Below are positions 35,751 to 46,080 of a stretch of DNA of 64,000 nt, in pieces; position 1 is the stretch's first letter; each line of letters opens with the position of its first letter. A model generated the notes under the pieces. The model was given only the letters and a program-made list of their open reading frames with translations. It searched no databases and was not told the DNA's origin. The position numbers and the translations under genes are program-made. This DNA is from Piscirickettsiaceae bacterium (GTDB lineage Bacteria; Pseudomonadota; Gammaproteobacteria; Nitrosococcales; Methylophagaceae): NCBI GenBank assembly GCA_024685995.1, contig JAIBDY010000002.1, forward strand, positions 35,469 to 99,468, read 5' to 3'.

Positions 35751-35782
35751 GTTCTTGTCCAAGCTTATCTCCAAAATTTTGT

Positions 35783-36514
35783 TTAACTTATCCAGTCATT
35801 AAGTTTAGCGCGAAGGCGAATGATAGTTTGGCTGTGGATCTGGCTGACGCGTGATTCACTAACATTGAGCACTTCACCTATTTCTTTTAAGTTCAGTTCT
35901 TCATTATAGTACAAGCTCATTATTAAGCGCTCACGTTCTGGTAGGGTTTCGATGGCTTTGGTCAACGATTGTTGAAAATCATCGGTCTGTATCGCTTGGG
36001 CTGGTTCTGGTTGATTTTCGGTAATAGGATGGGCCGTCGTTTCATCATAGTCGCTAAACTCATCGAGGCTAAAGAGTTGGTGACCTGTGGCGTTGTATAG
36101 CTGATGATGGTATTCACTCACCGTAATACCGATAGCTGATGCGATTTCGTTGTCTTGAGCATGTCGGCCTTCACGTTGTTCAATTTCTTGCATCACGGCT
36201 GCAATTTCACGGGCTTTACGGTGAACAGAGCGGGGCGCCCAATTGTTACGACGAATTTCGTCAAGCATGGCACCGCGGATACGAATGCCAGCATAGGTTT
36301 CAAAACTGGCGCCTTGTTTGGCATTGTAGTGTTGGGCTGCATCAAGTAAGCCTATCATGCCTTCTTGGATAAGGTCGGCGACGTCTACAGTGTGAGGGAG
36401 CCTTGCTATCAAATGATAGGCGATACGTTTCACCAATGCTGCGTGCTGTTCGACAAGATCGGTCGTTGATTGCGTTACCGTGTTGACTTGTTCGTACATT
36501 TTGACTGGACTCAT
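35783..36514 (-). CDS. fliA: Flagellar sigma factor FliA (sigma-28)
   Basis: A 243-residue sigma factor directing RNA polymerase to late flagellar and chemotaxis promoters. Region 2 is [20 protein letters not shown] with [17 protein letters not shown]; region 3 follows ([20 protein letters not shown]); region 4 ends with [20 protein letters not shown]. The ATG at 36514 lies one base after the flhG stop; the ATG at 36499 is an alternative, and the longer frame from 36541 would overlap flhG. Its placement between flhG and cheY is the Pseudomonas/Vibrio arrangement. Confidence 0.95.
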   Translation of the reverse strand: MSPVKMYEQVNTVTQSTTDLVEQHAALVKRIAYHLIARLPHTVDVADLIQEGMIGLLDAAQHYNAKQGASFETYAGIRIRGAMLDEIRRNNWAPRSVHRKAREIAAVMQEIEQREGRHAQDNEIASAIGITVSEYHHQLYNATGHQLFSLDEFSDYDETTAHPITENQPEPAQAIQTDDFQQSLTKAIETLPERERLIMSLYYNEELNLKEIGEVLNVSESRVSQIHSQTIIRLRAKLNDWIS

Positions 36515-36515
36515 A

Positions 36516-37388
36516 TCAGGCAATTTCCAGACTGGCCTCAATCAGGCGTTCTACGAAAAATTCCATATGGCCACGGGGTTGTTTAAGCACTGGCCAATGG
36601 GCGATCTTTTTGCCGAGATGGGTGAAAGCGGTGGCTGATTTACTTTGGGGTAAAAAATCGAGGACGGCACGCTGTTTCTTGACAGCATGGCGAAGATCTT
36701 CATCAAAGGGCACAATGCCCATAAAATCGAGTTGCACATCTAAAAACCGCTCACACACCATGGCAATTTTATTGAATAACTCACGGCCCTCTTGCACGCT
36801 ACGCGTCATATTGGCAATGATGTGGAAACGATCTAATTTATAATCGCGATTGAGTAACTTGATTAAGGCATAGGCATCGGTAATGGAAGCGGGTTCATCA
36901 CAGACGACGACGATCACTTCTTGGGCTGCTCGGGTAAAGCTAATCACACTGTCAGCGATACCTGCGGCACTATCAATGAGTAAAATATCGAGGTGTTGGT
37001 CGAGTTCACTGAAGGCTTGAATCATGCCTGCATGTTCGGCAGGACTCAGTTCTACCATCTTTTGGATCCCTGACGCTGCCGGAATAATCTTTAAGCCAGC
37101 AGGCCCTTCTACAATAATCTCTTGTAAGGTCTTACTGCCATCGATGACGTGTAATAAATTATATTGTGGATGGACGCCGAGCATGACATCGATATTGGCC
37201 AAGCCTAAATCAGCATCGAGCAATAGGACTTCTTTACCCTGTTGGGCTAGCGCAACACCAAGGTTGACAGTGATATTAGTCTTACCCACCCCCCCTTTTC
37301 CGCTAGCAACGGCAATGACTTTGACCGGTCTTGGGGGCGCAGTCATTCTTCTTAACCCTGTCGCTTGATCATGCGGCGTATTAGCCAT
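36516..37388 (-). CDS. flhG: Flagellar number regulator FlhG (MinD-like ATPase)
   Basis: A 290-residue ParA/MinD-type ATPase limiting flagellar number. The start is taken at ATG 37388 (MANTPHDQATGLRRM), giving an 8-nt overlap with flhF; the frame extends to 37442 but that would sit 62 nt inside flhF. The deviant Walker A ASGKGGVGKTN is at about 28-38. Switch and Walker B motifs follow: VLLLDADLGLANIDVMLG near 58, and LIDSAAGIADSVI near 133. FlhG cooperates with FlhF, indicating polar flagellation. Confidence 0.94.
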   Translation of the reverse strand: MANTPHDQATGLRRMTAPPRPVKVIAVASGKGGVGKTNITVNLGVALAQQGKEVLLLDADLGLANIDVMLGVHPQYNLLHVIDGSKTLQEIIVEGPAGLKIIPAASGIQKMVELSPAEHAGMIQAFSELDQHLDILLIDSAAGIADSVISFTRAAQEVIVVVCDEPASITDAYALIKLLNRDYKLDRFHIIANMTRSVQEGRELFNKIAMVCERFLDVQLDFMGIVPFDEDLRHAVKKQRAVLDFLPQSKSATAFTHLGKKIAHWPVLKQPRGHMEFFVERLIEASLEIA

Positions 37389-38583
37389 AGGCTGCAAATC
37401 CTCCATAACTCGACAAAGTTTGTGGGTCGAGTTGTTCTTCATTCATTAACAAACTGGCGTCTTTGACAAGTGTCGCAGGACGGGCCAAGCTGAAGTCTTC
37501 AGGTACTTGCTGACCATTACAGAGATAAGCGAGTGGTAAGTTATGGCGAATCATCGCCGAGATGGCGCCGCCTAAGCTATTGGTTTCATCTGTCTTGGTC
37601 AAAATACATCCACTCAATTCAAGATGTGAGAAAGCGTTAATAATATCATTGAGGACGTTAGTTTGGGTGGTCGCTGATAAAGTTAAATAGTTTTTAATTT
37701 TAGGTGATTGATTTTTAAGAAGCGAAAACTTTTCAGTGAGCTGCATATCACGTTGATTCATACCCGCAGTATCGATGAGTATAAAACGCCGATCGAGTAG
37801 CTCGTCTAAGGCGCCAGCGAGTTCCTCATGGGTTCTGGCAACACGGACGGGCACGCCGAGGATTCGGGCATAGGTGCGTAGCTGTTCTTGACCGCCGATA
37901 CGGAAGCAATCGGTAGTGATTAAGCCGACATTCTTGGCACCATGTTTTAAAGCACAACGCGCGGCTATTTTGGCGATAGTGGTCGTTTTACCCACGCCGG
38001 TAGCGCCAACCAGTGAGTAAATGCCGCCGCTGTCGATAAAGTTGTCGTGTTGTACATCGATTTGACTGGCTAAGGTACCGAGCGATTGACGCCATGCTGT
38101 TTCTAAGTCTTCGGTCTGGCGAGATTGGGCGACAATGCTTTTGGCCAACTCTACCTGGATGCCCATGCTTAAATGGCGATGCAAGAGTTGCACTTGAACG
38201 GGGTTAATACGTTCCATATCTTTCCAAGCCAAATCAGACAATTGGCTTTGCAGCATATCTTTCATGCTGGCAATTTCTTTACGCATTTGAACCAACGTTG
38301 GTTCTTGTGACCAGACATTTTGGCTGGATTCTGGCTTAGGGCTCAACGGTGATATGGGGGCTTGCTTCTGCGATGGATTAATTTCTACCTTGGCATTGTC
38401 AACTTCATGCTTCGGTGGTGAAGGGCGTTGGAATTTAGTTTCGTCATAGTCGGTGGCCGCGACAATTTCAATCCCGCCATCAACACGGGTATTGGACAAG
38501 ATGACGGCATCGGGCCCTAAGACATCCCGCACTTCTTTAATCGCTTGTCTGACGTCTGCAGCATGGAAACGTTTAATTTTCAT
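37381..38583 (-). CDS. flhF: Flagellar placement GTPase FlhF
   Basis: A 400-residue SRP-type GTPase that defines the pole for flagellar assembly. The N-terminal basic domain starts MKIKRFHAADVRQAIKEVRD. A linker rich in Pro/Ser/Gln covers about 50-95. The NG domain has P-loop GATGVGKT (193-200), DCFRIGGQEQL near 222 and DTAGMN near 273, and GCILTKTDETNSLGGAI near 332. Size and order are typical. It follows flhA after 14 nt and overlaps flhG. Confidence 0.95.
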   Translation of the reverse strand: MKIKRFHAADVRQAIKEVRDVLGPDAVILSNTRVDGGIEIVAATDYDETKFQRPSPPKHEVDNAKVEINPSQKQAPISPLSPKPESSQNVWSQEPTLVQMRKEIASMKDMLQSQLSDLAWKDMERINPVQVQLLHRHLSMGIQVELAKSIVAQSRQTEDLETAWRQSLGTLASQIDVQHDNFIDSGGIYSLVGATGVGKTTTIAKIAARCALKHGAKNVGLITTDCFRIGGQEQLRTYARILGVPVRVARTHEELAGALDELLDRRFILIDTAGMNQRDMQLTEKFSLLKNQSPKIKNYLTLSATTQTNVLNDIINAFSHLELSGCILTKTDETNSLGGAISAMIRHNLPLAYLCNGQQVPEDFSLARPATLVKDASLLMNEEQLDPQTLSSYGGFAAYG

Positions 38584-38597
38584 AATGATACCCTCTA

Positions 38598-40679
38598 CTA
38601 ACGGCCTACGTTAGCCACAATTCTAATTTGTTTGTTGTCTGGGATTTCGTTGTAAGACAGTACATTCAAGTTCGGAATAGAATGTCTAACAAAGCGTGAA
38701 ATCCAATTTCTTAAACCGGCTTGTACGACCAAAATGGAGGATTCTCCTGCCATTTCTTGACGTTGTGCTGCTTCGTTTAAATTTTTATGCATATTTTCTG
38801 CGAGTCCTGGCTCTAAGCTGGCATTACCATCTCCGGTAGCGTGGAGAGTTTGTAGCAATATTTGTTCCAGTTCAGGGTCAAGAGTGATGATAGGGAGATC
38901 ATTTTTGATACCATTAATATGCTGGATGATGGAATGACTCAACGCTACCCGTGTCGCAGTGGTGATCACTTCAGGGTCTGGGTTACGAACAGCTTGTTCC
39001 GAAATTGATTCAACAATGGTGCGGATATCACGGATAGGAATGTTTTCTTCTAATAAGTTTTGTAATATTTTTTGCACGCCGCCTAATGGGATAGTGTCGG
39101 GGACGAGGCCTTCGACCAATTTTGGTGTGGTTTTAGCAAGATTATCAAGGAGTTGCTGTACTTCTTCTCGACCCAGTAGCTCGTGAGCATGATTTTGTAA
39201 TATTTTGCTGAGATGGGTCGCTATGACGGTGTCGACATCAACGACAGTATAGCCTTGTGCTTGTGCGTGCTCACGCTGACTACTTTCTATCCAAATGGCA
39301 TCTAAACCAAAAGCAGGATCTTGACTTTTTATGCCTTCTAGTTCGCCAAATACTTGGCCGGGATTAATTGCCATCATTCGGTCTGGATAGATTTCAGCTT
39401 CGCCAAAGATGACGCCAAAAAGCGTTATTTGATAAGCAGTGGGCGCTAAATCTAGATTGTCACGAATATGAACGGGAGGAATGAGAAAGCCGAGATCTTG
39501 TGATATTTTCTTCCGTATTCCTTTGATTCGGCTCATCAATTGACCGCCTTGGTTTTTATCAACCAAGGGGATAAGACGATAACCAATTTCTAAACCGATG
39601 GGATCGACGGGGTTTAAATCATCCCAGTTGAGGTCACGTTGTTCGCGTGGGGTTTCGGTTGTCACCGCTGGCACTGCGAGTGCTTCGGCGACAGCTTTTT
39701 GACGCTGCATTAATAGCCAAGCTGCTGAGCCGCCCATAAAGGCAAGAATTAAGAAAGGGACATTGGGCATACCAGGAATAAGCCCCATGCTGCCAATAAT
39801 GCCAGAAGTAACCGCCAATGTTTTGGGGTCTTTAAATAATTGTCCGACAATTTGTTCGCCCATATCTTGTTCTTTGGTCGAGCGGGTAACCAATAAGCCT
39901 GCGGCTGATGCTAACAGTAGCGAGGGGATTTGAGCGACTAAGCCGTCGCCAATAGTTAATAGGGTGTAGTTGTGTGCAGCTTCAGAAAAGCTCAGGTCGT
40001 GTTGGACGACACCGATAATAAAACCGCCGATAATATTAATGATTAGAATTAATATACCGGCAACCGCATCGCCACGGACAAATTTACTGGCACCATCCAT
40101 CGAACCATAAAAATCAGATTCTTGCATGATTTCTTCACGACGATTACGAGCCTCATCTTGGTCAATCAGACCGGCATTGAGGTCGGCGTCAATGGCCATT
40201 TGTTTGCCTGGCATAGAGTCTAAAGTGAACCGGGCGCTAACTTCAGCAATACGGGTTGCCCCTTTAGTGACGACGACGAAGTTGATAATAACCAAAATAG
40301 CAAAGACAACAAAACCGACCGTGTAGTTACCACCGATAACGAATTCACCGAAGGCTTCGATAACGTTCCCAGCAGCGCTTGTGCCAGTATGACCTTCCAA
40401 TAAAATGATGCGTGTAGAGGCGACATTTAAGGCGAGACGAAGTAGGGTCGCGATCAGCAGAATGCTAGGGAAAGAAGCGAAATGTAACGGCTTGAGCACA
40501 TAGATACTGGCCAACATGATGGTTAGCGACAAGGCAATGTTGAAGCTGAATAGCAGATCCAGCATAAAGGCTGGGAGGGGAATTACAACCATGGCCAGTA
40601 AGGCCACCAAGACCATCGGAGCCGCAATATTGCCATTTATGAAAGGTTTCAAACGGCTTAAAAAATCGTTGTTTTCCAT
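38598..40679 (-). CDS. flhA: Flagellar export gate protein FlhA
   Basis: A 693-residue inner-membrane protein. The N-terminal half has about eight helices, including LATLLRLALNVASTRIILLE near 62-81, and a conserved FHIPEP loop region with RIAEVSARFTLDSMPGKQMA (about 142-161). The C-terminal cytosolic domain (about 340-690) binds export chaperones. FlhA is the nonameric channel that couples proton motive force to export of flagellar subunits. It lies 6 nt after flhB. Confidence 0.97.
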   Translation of the reverse strand: MENNDFLSRLKPFINGNIAAPMVLVALLAMVVIPLPAFMLDLLFSFNIALSLTIMLASIYVLKPLHFASFPSILLIATLLRLALNVASTRIILLEGHTGTSAAGNVIEAFGEFVIGGNYTVGFVVFAILVIINFVVVTKGATRIAEVSARFTLDSMPGKQMAIDADLNAGLIDQDEARNRREEIMQESDFYGSMDGASKFVRGDAVAGILILIINIIGGFIIGVVQHDLSFSEAAHNYTLLTIGDGLVAQIPSLLLASAAGLLVTRSTKEQDMGEQIVGQLFKDPKTLAVTSGIIGSMGLIPGMPNVPFLILAFMGGSAAWLLMQRQKAVAEALAVPAVTTETPREQRDLNWDDLNPVDPIGLEIGYRLIPLVDKNQGGQLMSRIKGIRKKISQDLGFLIPPVHIRDNLDLAPTAYQITLFGVIFGEAEIYPDRMMAINPGQVFGELEGIKSQDPAFGLDAIWIESSQREHAQAQGYTVVDVDTVIATHLSKILQNHAHELLGREEVQQLLDNLAKTTPKLVEGLVPDTIPLGGVQKILQNLLEENIPIRDIRTIVESISEQAVRNPDPEVITTATRVALSHSIIQHINGIKNDLPIITLDPELEQILLQTLHATGDGNASLEPGLAENMHKNLNEAAQRQEMAGESSILVVQAGLRNWISRFVRHSIPNLNVLSYNEIPDNKQIRIVANVGR

Positions 40680-40685
40680 TGTGCT

Positions 40686-41822
40686 TTAATCTCGTTTAAA
40701 TTCGTCTGGTATTGGCAGGTCCTCCGTGTTGAGTCGTGGTTTGTTACCACCACGATTGTTATAACGACGTAATTGGAAGACAAATGCCAATACTTGAGCT
40801 ACTGCAATATATAGACCAGATGGGATCTCTTCCCCTAACTCGGTACTGAAATAAATAGCTCGGGTCAAAGGTGGCGCTGACAACACGGGGACTTGATTGG
40901 CCTCACCGACGATGCGGATTTGCTGAGCGATGAGGTCTGCTCCCTTCGCGACAACGTAAGGAGCGCCATTTCCCGTTTGGTTATATCGTAGGGCAACGGC
41001 ATAGTGCGTTGGGTTAGTGATAATGACGTCAGCATCCGGTACTTCTTGCATCATGCGTTGTTGAGAAAGTTCAACTTGCAGCCTTCTGATTCGGCCTTTA
41101 ACTTCTGGGTTACCATCAGTCTCTTTACTTTCGTCTTTGAGTTCTTGCTTGGTCATTTTCAGTTGGCGGTTGTGATTCCAGTGCTGGAATGGCACATCAA
41201 TCGCTGCGATAATGATCAAGCTGGATGAGATGGCCAAAAAAACCCACAGGACCAGTTCGCCCAAGGAGGCCATCGCGACGTTCACTTCTTGCATGCCAAG
41301 TGTCAATAATTGGTCACGTAAGCTCCAGAGTACGAATACCGAGATGATGCCGACGAGGATAAATTTGCCTAAAGCTTTGACCAGTTCAATTAAACCTTGT
41401 GGCCCTAAAATACGCTTGAGGCCTTTCAGCGGATCGAGCCTGTCTATTTTGGGCGTCATCGCTTGGGCGGAAAAATTCCAACCACCAATACTGGCAGGGG
41501 CGATCAATGCGGCTAGGACCGTTACCCCTAAAAAAATGCCTAAATCGACGGCAATGGTCTCGATTGAGTAAATAATGTGATGAAGTATCGCCACTGGGTC
41601 AAAAATTTCTTTACGTGTGAAGCTAAACGATTTTTCCATCACCGCTGCGACGCTGCTAACCATATTGCTACCGAGAAACATCATCGCGACGGCACTTGCT
41701 ATTAAGACAATGACGGTCGTGAATTCTTTAGAACGAGGCACTTGGCCTTTTTCTCGCGCATCATTGATGCGCTTCTCCGTTGGCTGTTCGGTTTTTTCTT
41801 GTCCTTGCTCTTCTTCAGCCAT
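40686..41822 (-). CDS. flhB: Flagellar export gate protein FlhB
   Basis: A 378-residue membrane protein with a Lys/Glu-rich N-terminus, four membrane helices (about 32-55, 88-112, 150-172 and 190-210) and a cytosolic C-terminal domain. The domain has the autocleavage motif NPTH at 270-273, which switches export from hook to filament substrates with FliK. The start overlaps the fliR 3' end by 8 nt and flhA follows after 6 nt. It is intact and independent of the short FlhB-like gene at 26373-26663. Confidence 0.97.
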   Translation of the reverse strand: MAEEEQGQEKTEQPTEKRINDAREKGQVPRSKEFTTVIVLIASAVAMMFLGSNMVSSVAAVMEKSFSFTRKEIFDPVAILHHIIYSIETIAVDLGIFLGVTVLAALIAPASIGGWNFSAQAMTPKIDRLDPLKGLKRILGPQGLIELVKALGKFILVGIISVFVLWSLRDQLLTLGMQEVNVAMASLGELVLWVFLAISSSLIIIAAIDVPFQHWNHNRQLKMTKQELKDESKETDGNPEVKGRIRRLQVELSQQRMMQEVPDADVIITNPTHYAVALRYNQTGNGAPYVVAKGADLIAQQIRIVGEANQVPVLSAPPLTRAIYFSTELGEEIPSGLYIAVAQVLAFVFQLRRYNNRGGNKPRLNTEDLPIPDEFKRD

Positions 41823-42597
41823 TGGGCGTCACCAATAACCGAATCATTTGCAGCATTTCATCAGCCATATTAACCAAGTGCGCGGAAGCCGAGCCTAGCG
41901 TGATATAGATAATGGCAAACCCCAATGCGATCGTCATCGGAAAACCGATAGAAAAGGGACTGATTTGCGGTGCGGCGCGTGAAAGAATGCCAAAGGCTAA
42001 ATTGACCACCATTAAGGAACCTATGGCAGGCAAGGCAACGATGACACCAGCGGCATACATCCAGCTAGCTTGGCCAACAATATCTCGATAACTGGTATGG
42101 GGTAATCCTGATGGTGCGATAGGGAGTGTTACAAAACTTTCGGCCAATACACGCAATAAAATCAGGTGACCATCTAAACTCAGAAAGACCAAGGTGACAA
42201 AGATGAGATACAGTTGACTTATCACTGGTACGCTGACGCCATTTTGGGGGTCGATCATCGAGGCAAAACCGAGTCCCATCTGCATGGCGACGATTTGACC
42301 CGCGATGATAAAGCCATTGAATAGCAATTGCAGCATAAACCCCATACAGACGCCAATCAGAAGTTGGTGGACGACAATGAGTAAGCCCGCTGCACTCAAC
42401 GGCTCAACGGCCGGGGCAGGGTTGGGAATGGTTGGGACGATTAAGATACTGAGAGCGATGGCAATCAGTACACGACTGCGAACATTAACAAAGTTACTGC
42501 TGAAGATTGGTGCGGCCATAACGAGGGCTGCAATTCTAAAAAACGGCCAGAGATAGCTACCGATTAACCCTGTTATTTCAGCGGTGCTAAATGACAT
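41815..42597 (-). CDS. fliR: Flagellar export gate protein FliR
   Basis: A 260-residue membrane protein with about six hydrophobic segments. Family features are WPFFRIAALVMAAPIFSSN (about 17-35), SVPVISQLYLIFVTLVFLSL near 121 and PQISPFSIGFPMTIALGFAI near 210. FliR forms the export-gate core with FliP and FliQ. It is 2 nt after fliQ. Confidence 0.95.
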   Translation of the reverse strand: MSFSTAEITGLIGSYLWPFFRIAALVMAAPIFSSNFVNVRSRVLIAIALSILIVPTIPNPAPAVEPLSAAGLLIVVHQLLIGVCMGFMLQLLFNGFIIAGQIVAMQMGLGFASMIDPQNGVSVPVISQLYLIFVTLVFLSLDGHLILLRVLAESFVTLPIAPSGLPHTSYRDIVGQASWMYAAGVIVALPAIGSLMVVNLAFGILSRAAPQISPFSIGFPMTIALGFAIIYITLGSASAHLVNMADEMLQMIRLLVTPNG

Positions 42598-42599
42598 GG

Positions 42600-42869
42600 T
42601 TAGCCTATTAAGAAAGGAATATCTTCAAAAATCTGGCGAGCGTACCCCATCAGGAGGCTCAGCATCCAAGGGCCAGCAAAAGCGAGGACTAAAATGGTGA
42701 TGAATAATTTTGGAATAAAGGTCAAAGTTTGTTCATTAATGGAGGTGGCGGCTTGAAACATACTGACTAACAAACCAATAAATAATGCCGGCAATAAGAT
42801 GACGGCTATCAGTAAGGTAATGACTTGCAACGCTTGTTGTAGGATGGTGAGTACAGTTTCAGGTGTCAT
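42600..42869 (-). CDS. fliQ: Flagellar export gate protein FliQ
   Basis: An 89-residue protein of two membrane helices (about 15-38 and 53-75) with the family segment LFIGLLVSMFQAATSINEQT between them. FliQ is a small component of the FliPQR core in the basal body. It lies 8 nt after fliP and 2 nt before fliR, a canonical size and place. Confidence 0.95.
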   Translation of the reverse strand: MTPETVLTILQQALQVITLLIAVILLPALFIGLLVSMFQAATSINEQTLTFIPKLFITILVLAFAGPWMLSLLMGYARQIFEDIPFLIG

Positions 42870-42877
42870 CGTTAGAC

Positions 42878-43615
42878 CTAGACATAAAAACTTGAGGCTA
42901 AGGTACCCATTAATAATGCCCAGCCATCAATGAGTACGAAGAGCATGAGTTTAAAGGGTAGTGAAATTAACATAGGCGATAGCATCATCATCCCCATCGC
43001 CATTAAGACACTGGCGACGACCAGATCAATAATGAGAAACGGAATAAAAATTAAGAAACCAATTTGGAAAGCAGTTTTTAGCTCGCTAGTAACGAAAGCC
43101 GGTAGTAATAAGCTAAAGGGCACATCATTTTTGGTTTCGAGCACGACGCCACGATGAATATTGGCAAAGAGTTCGATATCGCTTTCACGTGTTTGAGCAA
43201 GCATAAAAGCTTTGAAGGGTTGTGAGGATTTTTCGACCGCAGCAGCGACTTCAATTTCGCCATCCATATACGGTTGAACGCCATCTTCATAGGCGCTCAC
43301 AAAGACGGGATTCATGATGAAAAAAGTGAGAAATAAAGACAGGCCAATTAACACTTGGTTTGATGGCGTAGACTGAACCCCCATCGCTTGCCTTAAAATA
43401 GCTAAGACAATGATAATTCGAGTGAAAGAGGTCATCATCATTAATGCCGCTGGCAACAGCGTTAATACGGTCATTAAGGCCAGAATTTGCAAGGTGACAG
43501 TATAGCTTTGACCACCATTGTCGTCGGCAGTCACGGTTAACGCAGGCACGCCGGGTTCTGCAAAGACCAAAATGGGTAGACATAACAATAATAAGGGTAA
43601 TAGGCGTTTAATCAT
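42878..43615 (-). CDS. fliP: Flagellar export gate protein FliP
   Basis: A 245-residue membrane protein with a cleavable N-terminal signal ([21 protein letters not shown]), typical of FliP. Four further hydrophobic helices carry [20 protein letters not shown] near 56-75 and [20 protein letters not shown] near the end. FliP is the pentameric ring of the export gate. Its start overlaps fliO by 8 nt, and fliQ follows after 8 nt. Confidence 0.96.
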   Translation of the reverse strand: MIKRLLPLLLLCLPILVFAEPGVPALTVTADDNGGQSYTVTLQILALMTVLTLLPAALMMMTSFTRIIIVLAILRQAMGVQSTPSNQVLIGLSLFLTFFIMNPVFVSAYEDGVQPYMDGEIEVAAAVEKSSQPFKAFMLAQTRESDIELFANIHRGVVLETKNDVPFSLLLPAFVTSELKTAFQIGFLIFIPFLIIDLVVASVLMAMGMMMLSPMLISLPFKLMLFVLIDGWALLMGTLASSFYV

Positions 43616-44057
43616 CAGTGTGTTCTTGTTTAAGAATATGCCGTAGTTGGTGATCGAATTGGCCGTATTTATCTTGTTGTTGTGGTGGTGAAGTTGTTGT
43701 GGTCTTTCCTAGCACGTGTAGTGTTTGGATTTGATGGGCTGTGACGCCGACCAGAATTTTGTCACCTCCAACTTCAAGTAATACAGCACGTTCCCGTGGG
43801 CCTAATGATAAGCCGGCAATCATCTTTATTTCCCCATTGGCGGTGGTTTGGAATCGTCCTGTGCGTTTAATAAGCCAAGCTAAAATAGCAATAATGCCGA
43901 GGACAAGGCCCAATCCCAAGACGGTTTCCAACAGGGCCGCGCTAGTCACTGGTGATGTGGTGAGCGTTTTTGCTGTTGAGGAATTCTCGTTTGCTTGAGC
44001 TGCGAAAGTGATTGTGGATAATGTGCTAAGCCACCAAAAATGAACGCGTTGCATCAT
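43608..44057 (-). CDS. fliO: Flagellar assembly protein FliO
   Basis: A 149-residue protein. It has a signal-like N-terminus (about 1-21), then one membrane helix at about 44-64 ([20 protein letters not shown]) and a cytosolic part with [20 protein letters not shown] near 83, which is the best-conserved FliO stretch. FliO is a chaperone for assembly of FliP pentamers. The start overlaps fliN by 4 nt. Confidence 0.92.
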   Translation of the reverse strand: MMQRVHFWWLSTLSTITFAAQANENSSTAKTLTTSPVTSAALLETVLGLGLVLGIIAILAWLIKRTGRFQTTANGEIKMIAGLSLGPRERAVLLEVGGDKILVGVTAHQIQTLHVLGKTTTTSPPQQQDKYGQFDHQLRHILKQEHTDD

Positions 44058-44503
44058 TTTAACTTTCTAATACGTTCATCAGCACTGATCACATCGGTCA
44101 GGCGGATACCAAATTTATCATTGACAACAACGACTTCGCCATGGGCAATTAAGGTGTCATTGACCAGAACATCCATTGCTTCACCTGCTAAACGGTCAAG
44201 TTCGATGACCGAGCCTTGACTGAGTTGTAGTAGGTTACGGATACTGATTTTAGTCCGACCGATTTCCATCGAGATAGTGACGGGTAACTCAAGAATCATA
44301 TCGAGGTTCATGTCGCTATTGGCTTTGGATTTTGAGGAGTCATTGAGCTGTTCGATAGGAGCGGCTTGTGCTTCGGTGCTCGACTGTTCTTCAAGCGCTG
44401 CTGCCCAAGGGTCTTCCTCTGCGGCCGTGTCGTCGTTATTGGCTTCCTCGAGTACATCATCCCATTCCTCGGTATTCTCTGGGCTTGTAGGTTCTTCACT
44501 CAT
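44054..44503 (-). CDS. fliN: Flagellar motor switch protein FliN
   Basis: A 149-residue C-ring protein. The N-terminal 60 residues are acidic and probably disordered (EEWDDVLEEANNDDTAAEED). The C-terminal SpoA domain (about 70-147) has DMILELPVTISMEIGRTKIS, then GSVIELDRLAGEAMDVLVND and VVVNDKFGIRLTDVISADER. It overlaps fliM and fliO by 4 nt each, a tight coupling that suggests matched expression. Confidence 0.95.
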   Translation of the reverse strand: MSEEPTSPENTEEWDDVLEEANNDDTAAEEDPWAAALEEQSSTEAQAAPIEQLNDSSKSKANSDMNLDMILELPVTISMEIGRTKISIRNLLQLSQGSVIELDRLAGEAMDVLVNDTLIAHGEVVVVNDKFGIRLTDVISADERIRKLK

Positions 44504-45522
44504 GATTTTTTACTCTTGATTAGGTGAAATTGTGGCGGTGTTTCTTTGGGGTGCTCAATCAATTTAATAATTTTTAATGCGGCTTTATTGTTGTGTTCGC
44601 CGAAAGTCGATTTGAACATGGGCACGTCTTCGGCGTAGGTTGTTACGGTCTCAGGCATGTTAATGGGAATAATGTCTCCGGGTTTTAAGTCCAAGACCTG
44701 TTGCAAACTCATCACTGTTTTGGTTAGGTCAGCTGAAATATTGACTTCAGCCGTCATCAGTTCATCACGCATTGCTTTAGGCCAGCGACCATCGTCGTCC
44801 GAGCGATCACTCTGAAGCCCAGTATCTAATAAATCTCGAATCGGCTCTAGCATTGAATACGGTAGCGTTATGTGCAGATCGCCACTGCCGCCTTCGAGTT
44901 CAATGGTGAATGTCGACACCACGACAATTTCACTTGGACTGACAATATTGGCAAACTGAGGGTTAATTTCATGATGAACAAATTCAAAATCGAGGTCAAT
45001 GACGGGGCTCCATGCCTCGGTTAAATCCTGAAAACAGGTTTGCAAGACCATATTGATGACCCGGAGTTCGGTCGGGGTGAATTCGCGGCCTTCGATGCGA
45101 GTTTGAAAACGACCTCCACCGCCAAAATAATTTTCCAAAATACAAAAGACGAGTTTGGGCTCAAAGACAACCAGTCCCGTGCCTCGTAACGGGTGCAGAT
45201 GGACCATATTCAAACTGGTTGGCACAAACAGGGTATGAATATATTCAGAGAATTTCATGATTTGAACGCTGCCAGATGAAATCTCAGCAGAGCGGCGTAA
45301 CATATTAAATAAGCTTATCCGCAGGTGACGAGCAAAGCGTTCATTGACCATTTCTAGCGTTGGCATGCGGCCGCGAATAATGCGGTCTTCATTTCCAAAG
45401 TCATAGTTACGCGTCTGCTTGTTGGTAGCCTCATTAGTAGAATTGGTTTCGATTTCACCACCATCGACGCCATTAATCAGCGCATCGACTTCATCTTGGG
45501 AAAGGATATCGTGAGCAGCCAT
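44500..45522 (-). CDS. fliM: Flagellar motor switch protein FliM
   Basis: A 340-residue C-ring protein. The N-terminal CheY-binding peptide is at about 6-18 (ILSQDEVDALING). The central CheC-like domain follows (LEMVNERFARHLRISLFNML near 55, GTGLVVFEPKLVFCILENYF near 114), with a C-terminal SpoA domain (about 255-325). FliM receives CheY-P and sets rotation direction. It follows fliL by 3 nt and overlaps fliN. Confidence 0.96.
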   Translation of the reverse strand: MAAHDILSQDEVDALINGVDGGEIETNSTNEATNKQTRNYDFGNEDRIIRGRMPTLEMVNERFARHLRISLFNMLRRSAEISSGSVQIMKFSEYIHTLFVPTSLNMVHLHPLRGTGLVVFEPKLVFCILENYFGGGGRFQTRIEGREFTPTELRVINMVLQTCFQDLTEAWSPVIDLDFEFVHHEINPQFANIVSPSEIVVVSTFTIELEGGSGDLHITLPYSMLEPIRDLLDTGLQSDRSDDDGRWPKAMRDELMTAEVNISADLTKTVMSLQQVLDLKPGDIIPINMPETVTTYAEDVPMFKSTFGEHNNKAALKIIKLIEHPKETPPQFHLIKSKKS

Positions 45523-45525
45523 GGT

Positions 45526-46029
45526 TTATTGCATGATCAGACTGGTGAAATAAACCGCTTGAAGTAAGCTGGTTTCTTTTTCAGCAGTGAGTGAGTTGTT
45601 AATGGTCATCAAGGCGTCCTTTCGTAAAGCTTGTGTGCCTGCTTTGGTATTTAGAGCGTCATAATTCTGACTGAAGAACAACATCAGTAGCCCGTGTTGG
45701 ATAGCGGGTAGATGTAATTTGAATGCATCAATCGCCGCTTGATCTCGCGCCATCACTTTGAGTTTGATTTGTAGGTATTTGACGCGGTTATCGCTTTGCT
45801 GGGCAAAGTTGATAACGAAAGGGTTGTCGACGCTATGATAGATGGCTGCTTTCTTGACAGGTGTAGCATTGGTGGCATCTTGAGCAGCTATCTCATCCTG
45901 GTTGGCCATCAAGAAAAAGGTAGCAGCACTGGCAGCGAATAGCAGTAGTATCACAATGATAATCAGCTTCTTTTTAGACATGGCTGTCCCATTGTCATTC
46001 ATTTCAATATCGCTATTTGTCTCTGCCAT
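45526..46029 (-). CDS. fliL: Flagellar basal body-associated protein FliL
   Basis: A 167-residue protein with a short cytosolic N-terminus, one membrane anchor (about 20-40, KLIIIVILLLFAASAATFFL) and a periplasmic stomatin-like domain. Family pieces are NPFVINFAQQSDNRVKYLQI (about 69-88), RDQAAIDAFKLHLPAIQHGL near 95 and a C-terminus ending LQAVYFTSLIMQ. FliL surrounds the stator and supports motor function. It is the membrane-anchored member of a tandem pair with the gene upstream. Confidence 0.93.
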   Translation of the reverse strand: MAETNSDIEMNDNGTAMSKKKLIIIVILLLFAASAATFFLMANQDEIAAQDATNATPVKKAAIYHSVDNPFVINFAQQSDNRVKYLQIKLKVMARDQAAIDAFKLHLPAIQHGLLMLFFSQNYDALNTKAGTQALRKDALMTINNSLTAEKETSLLQAVYFTSLIMQ

Positions 46030-46080
46030 GTTGCGCTTGTCCTAAGTGTTTGAAGTTGTGAAAGCAAGTACCATGCCTAT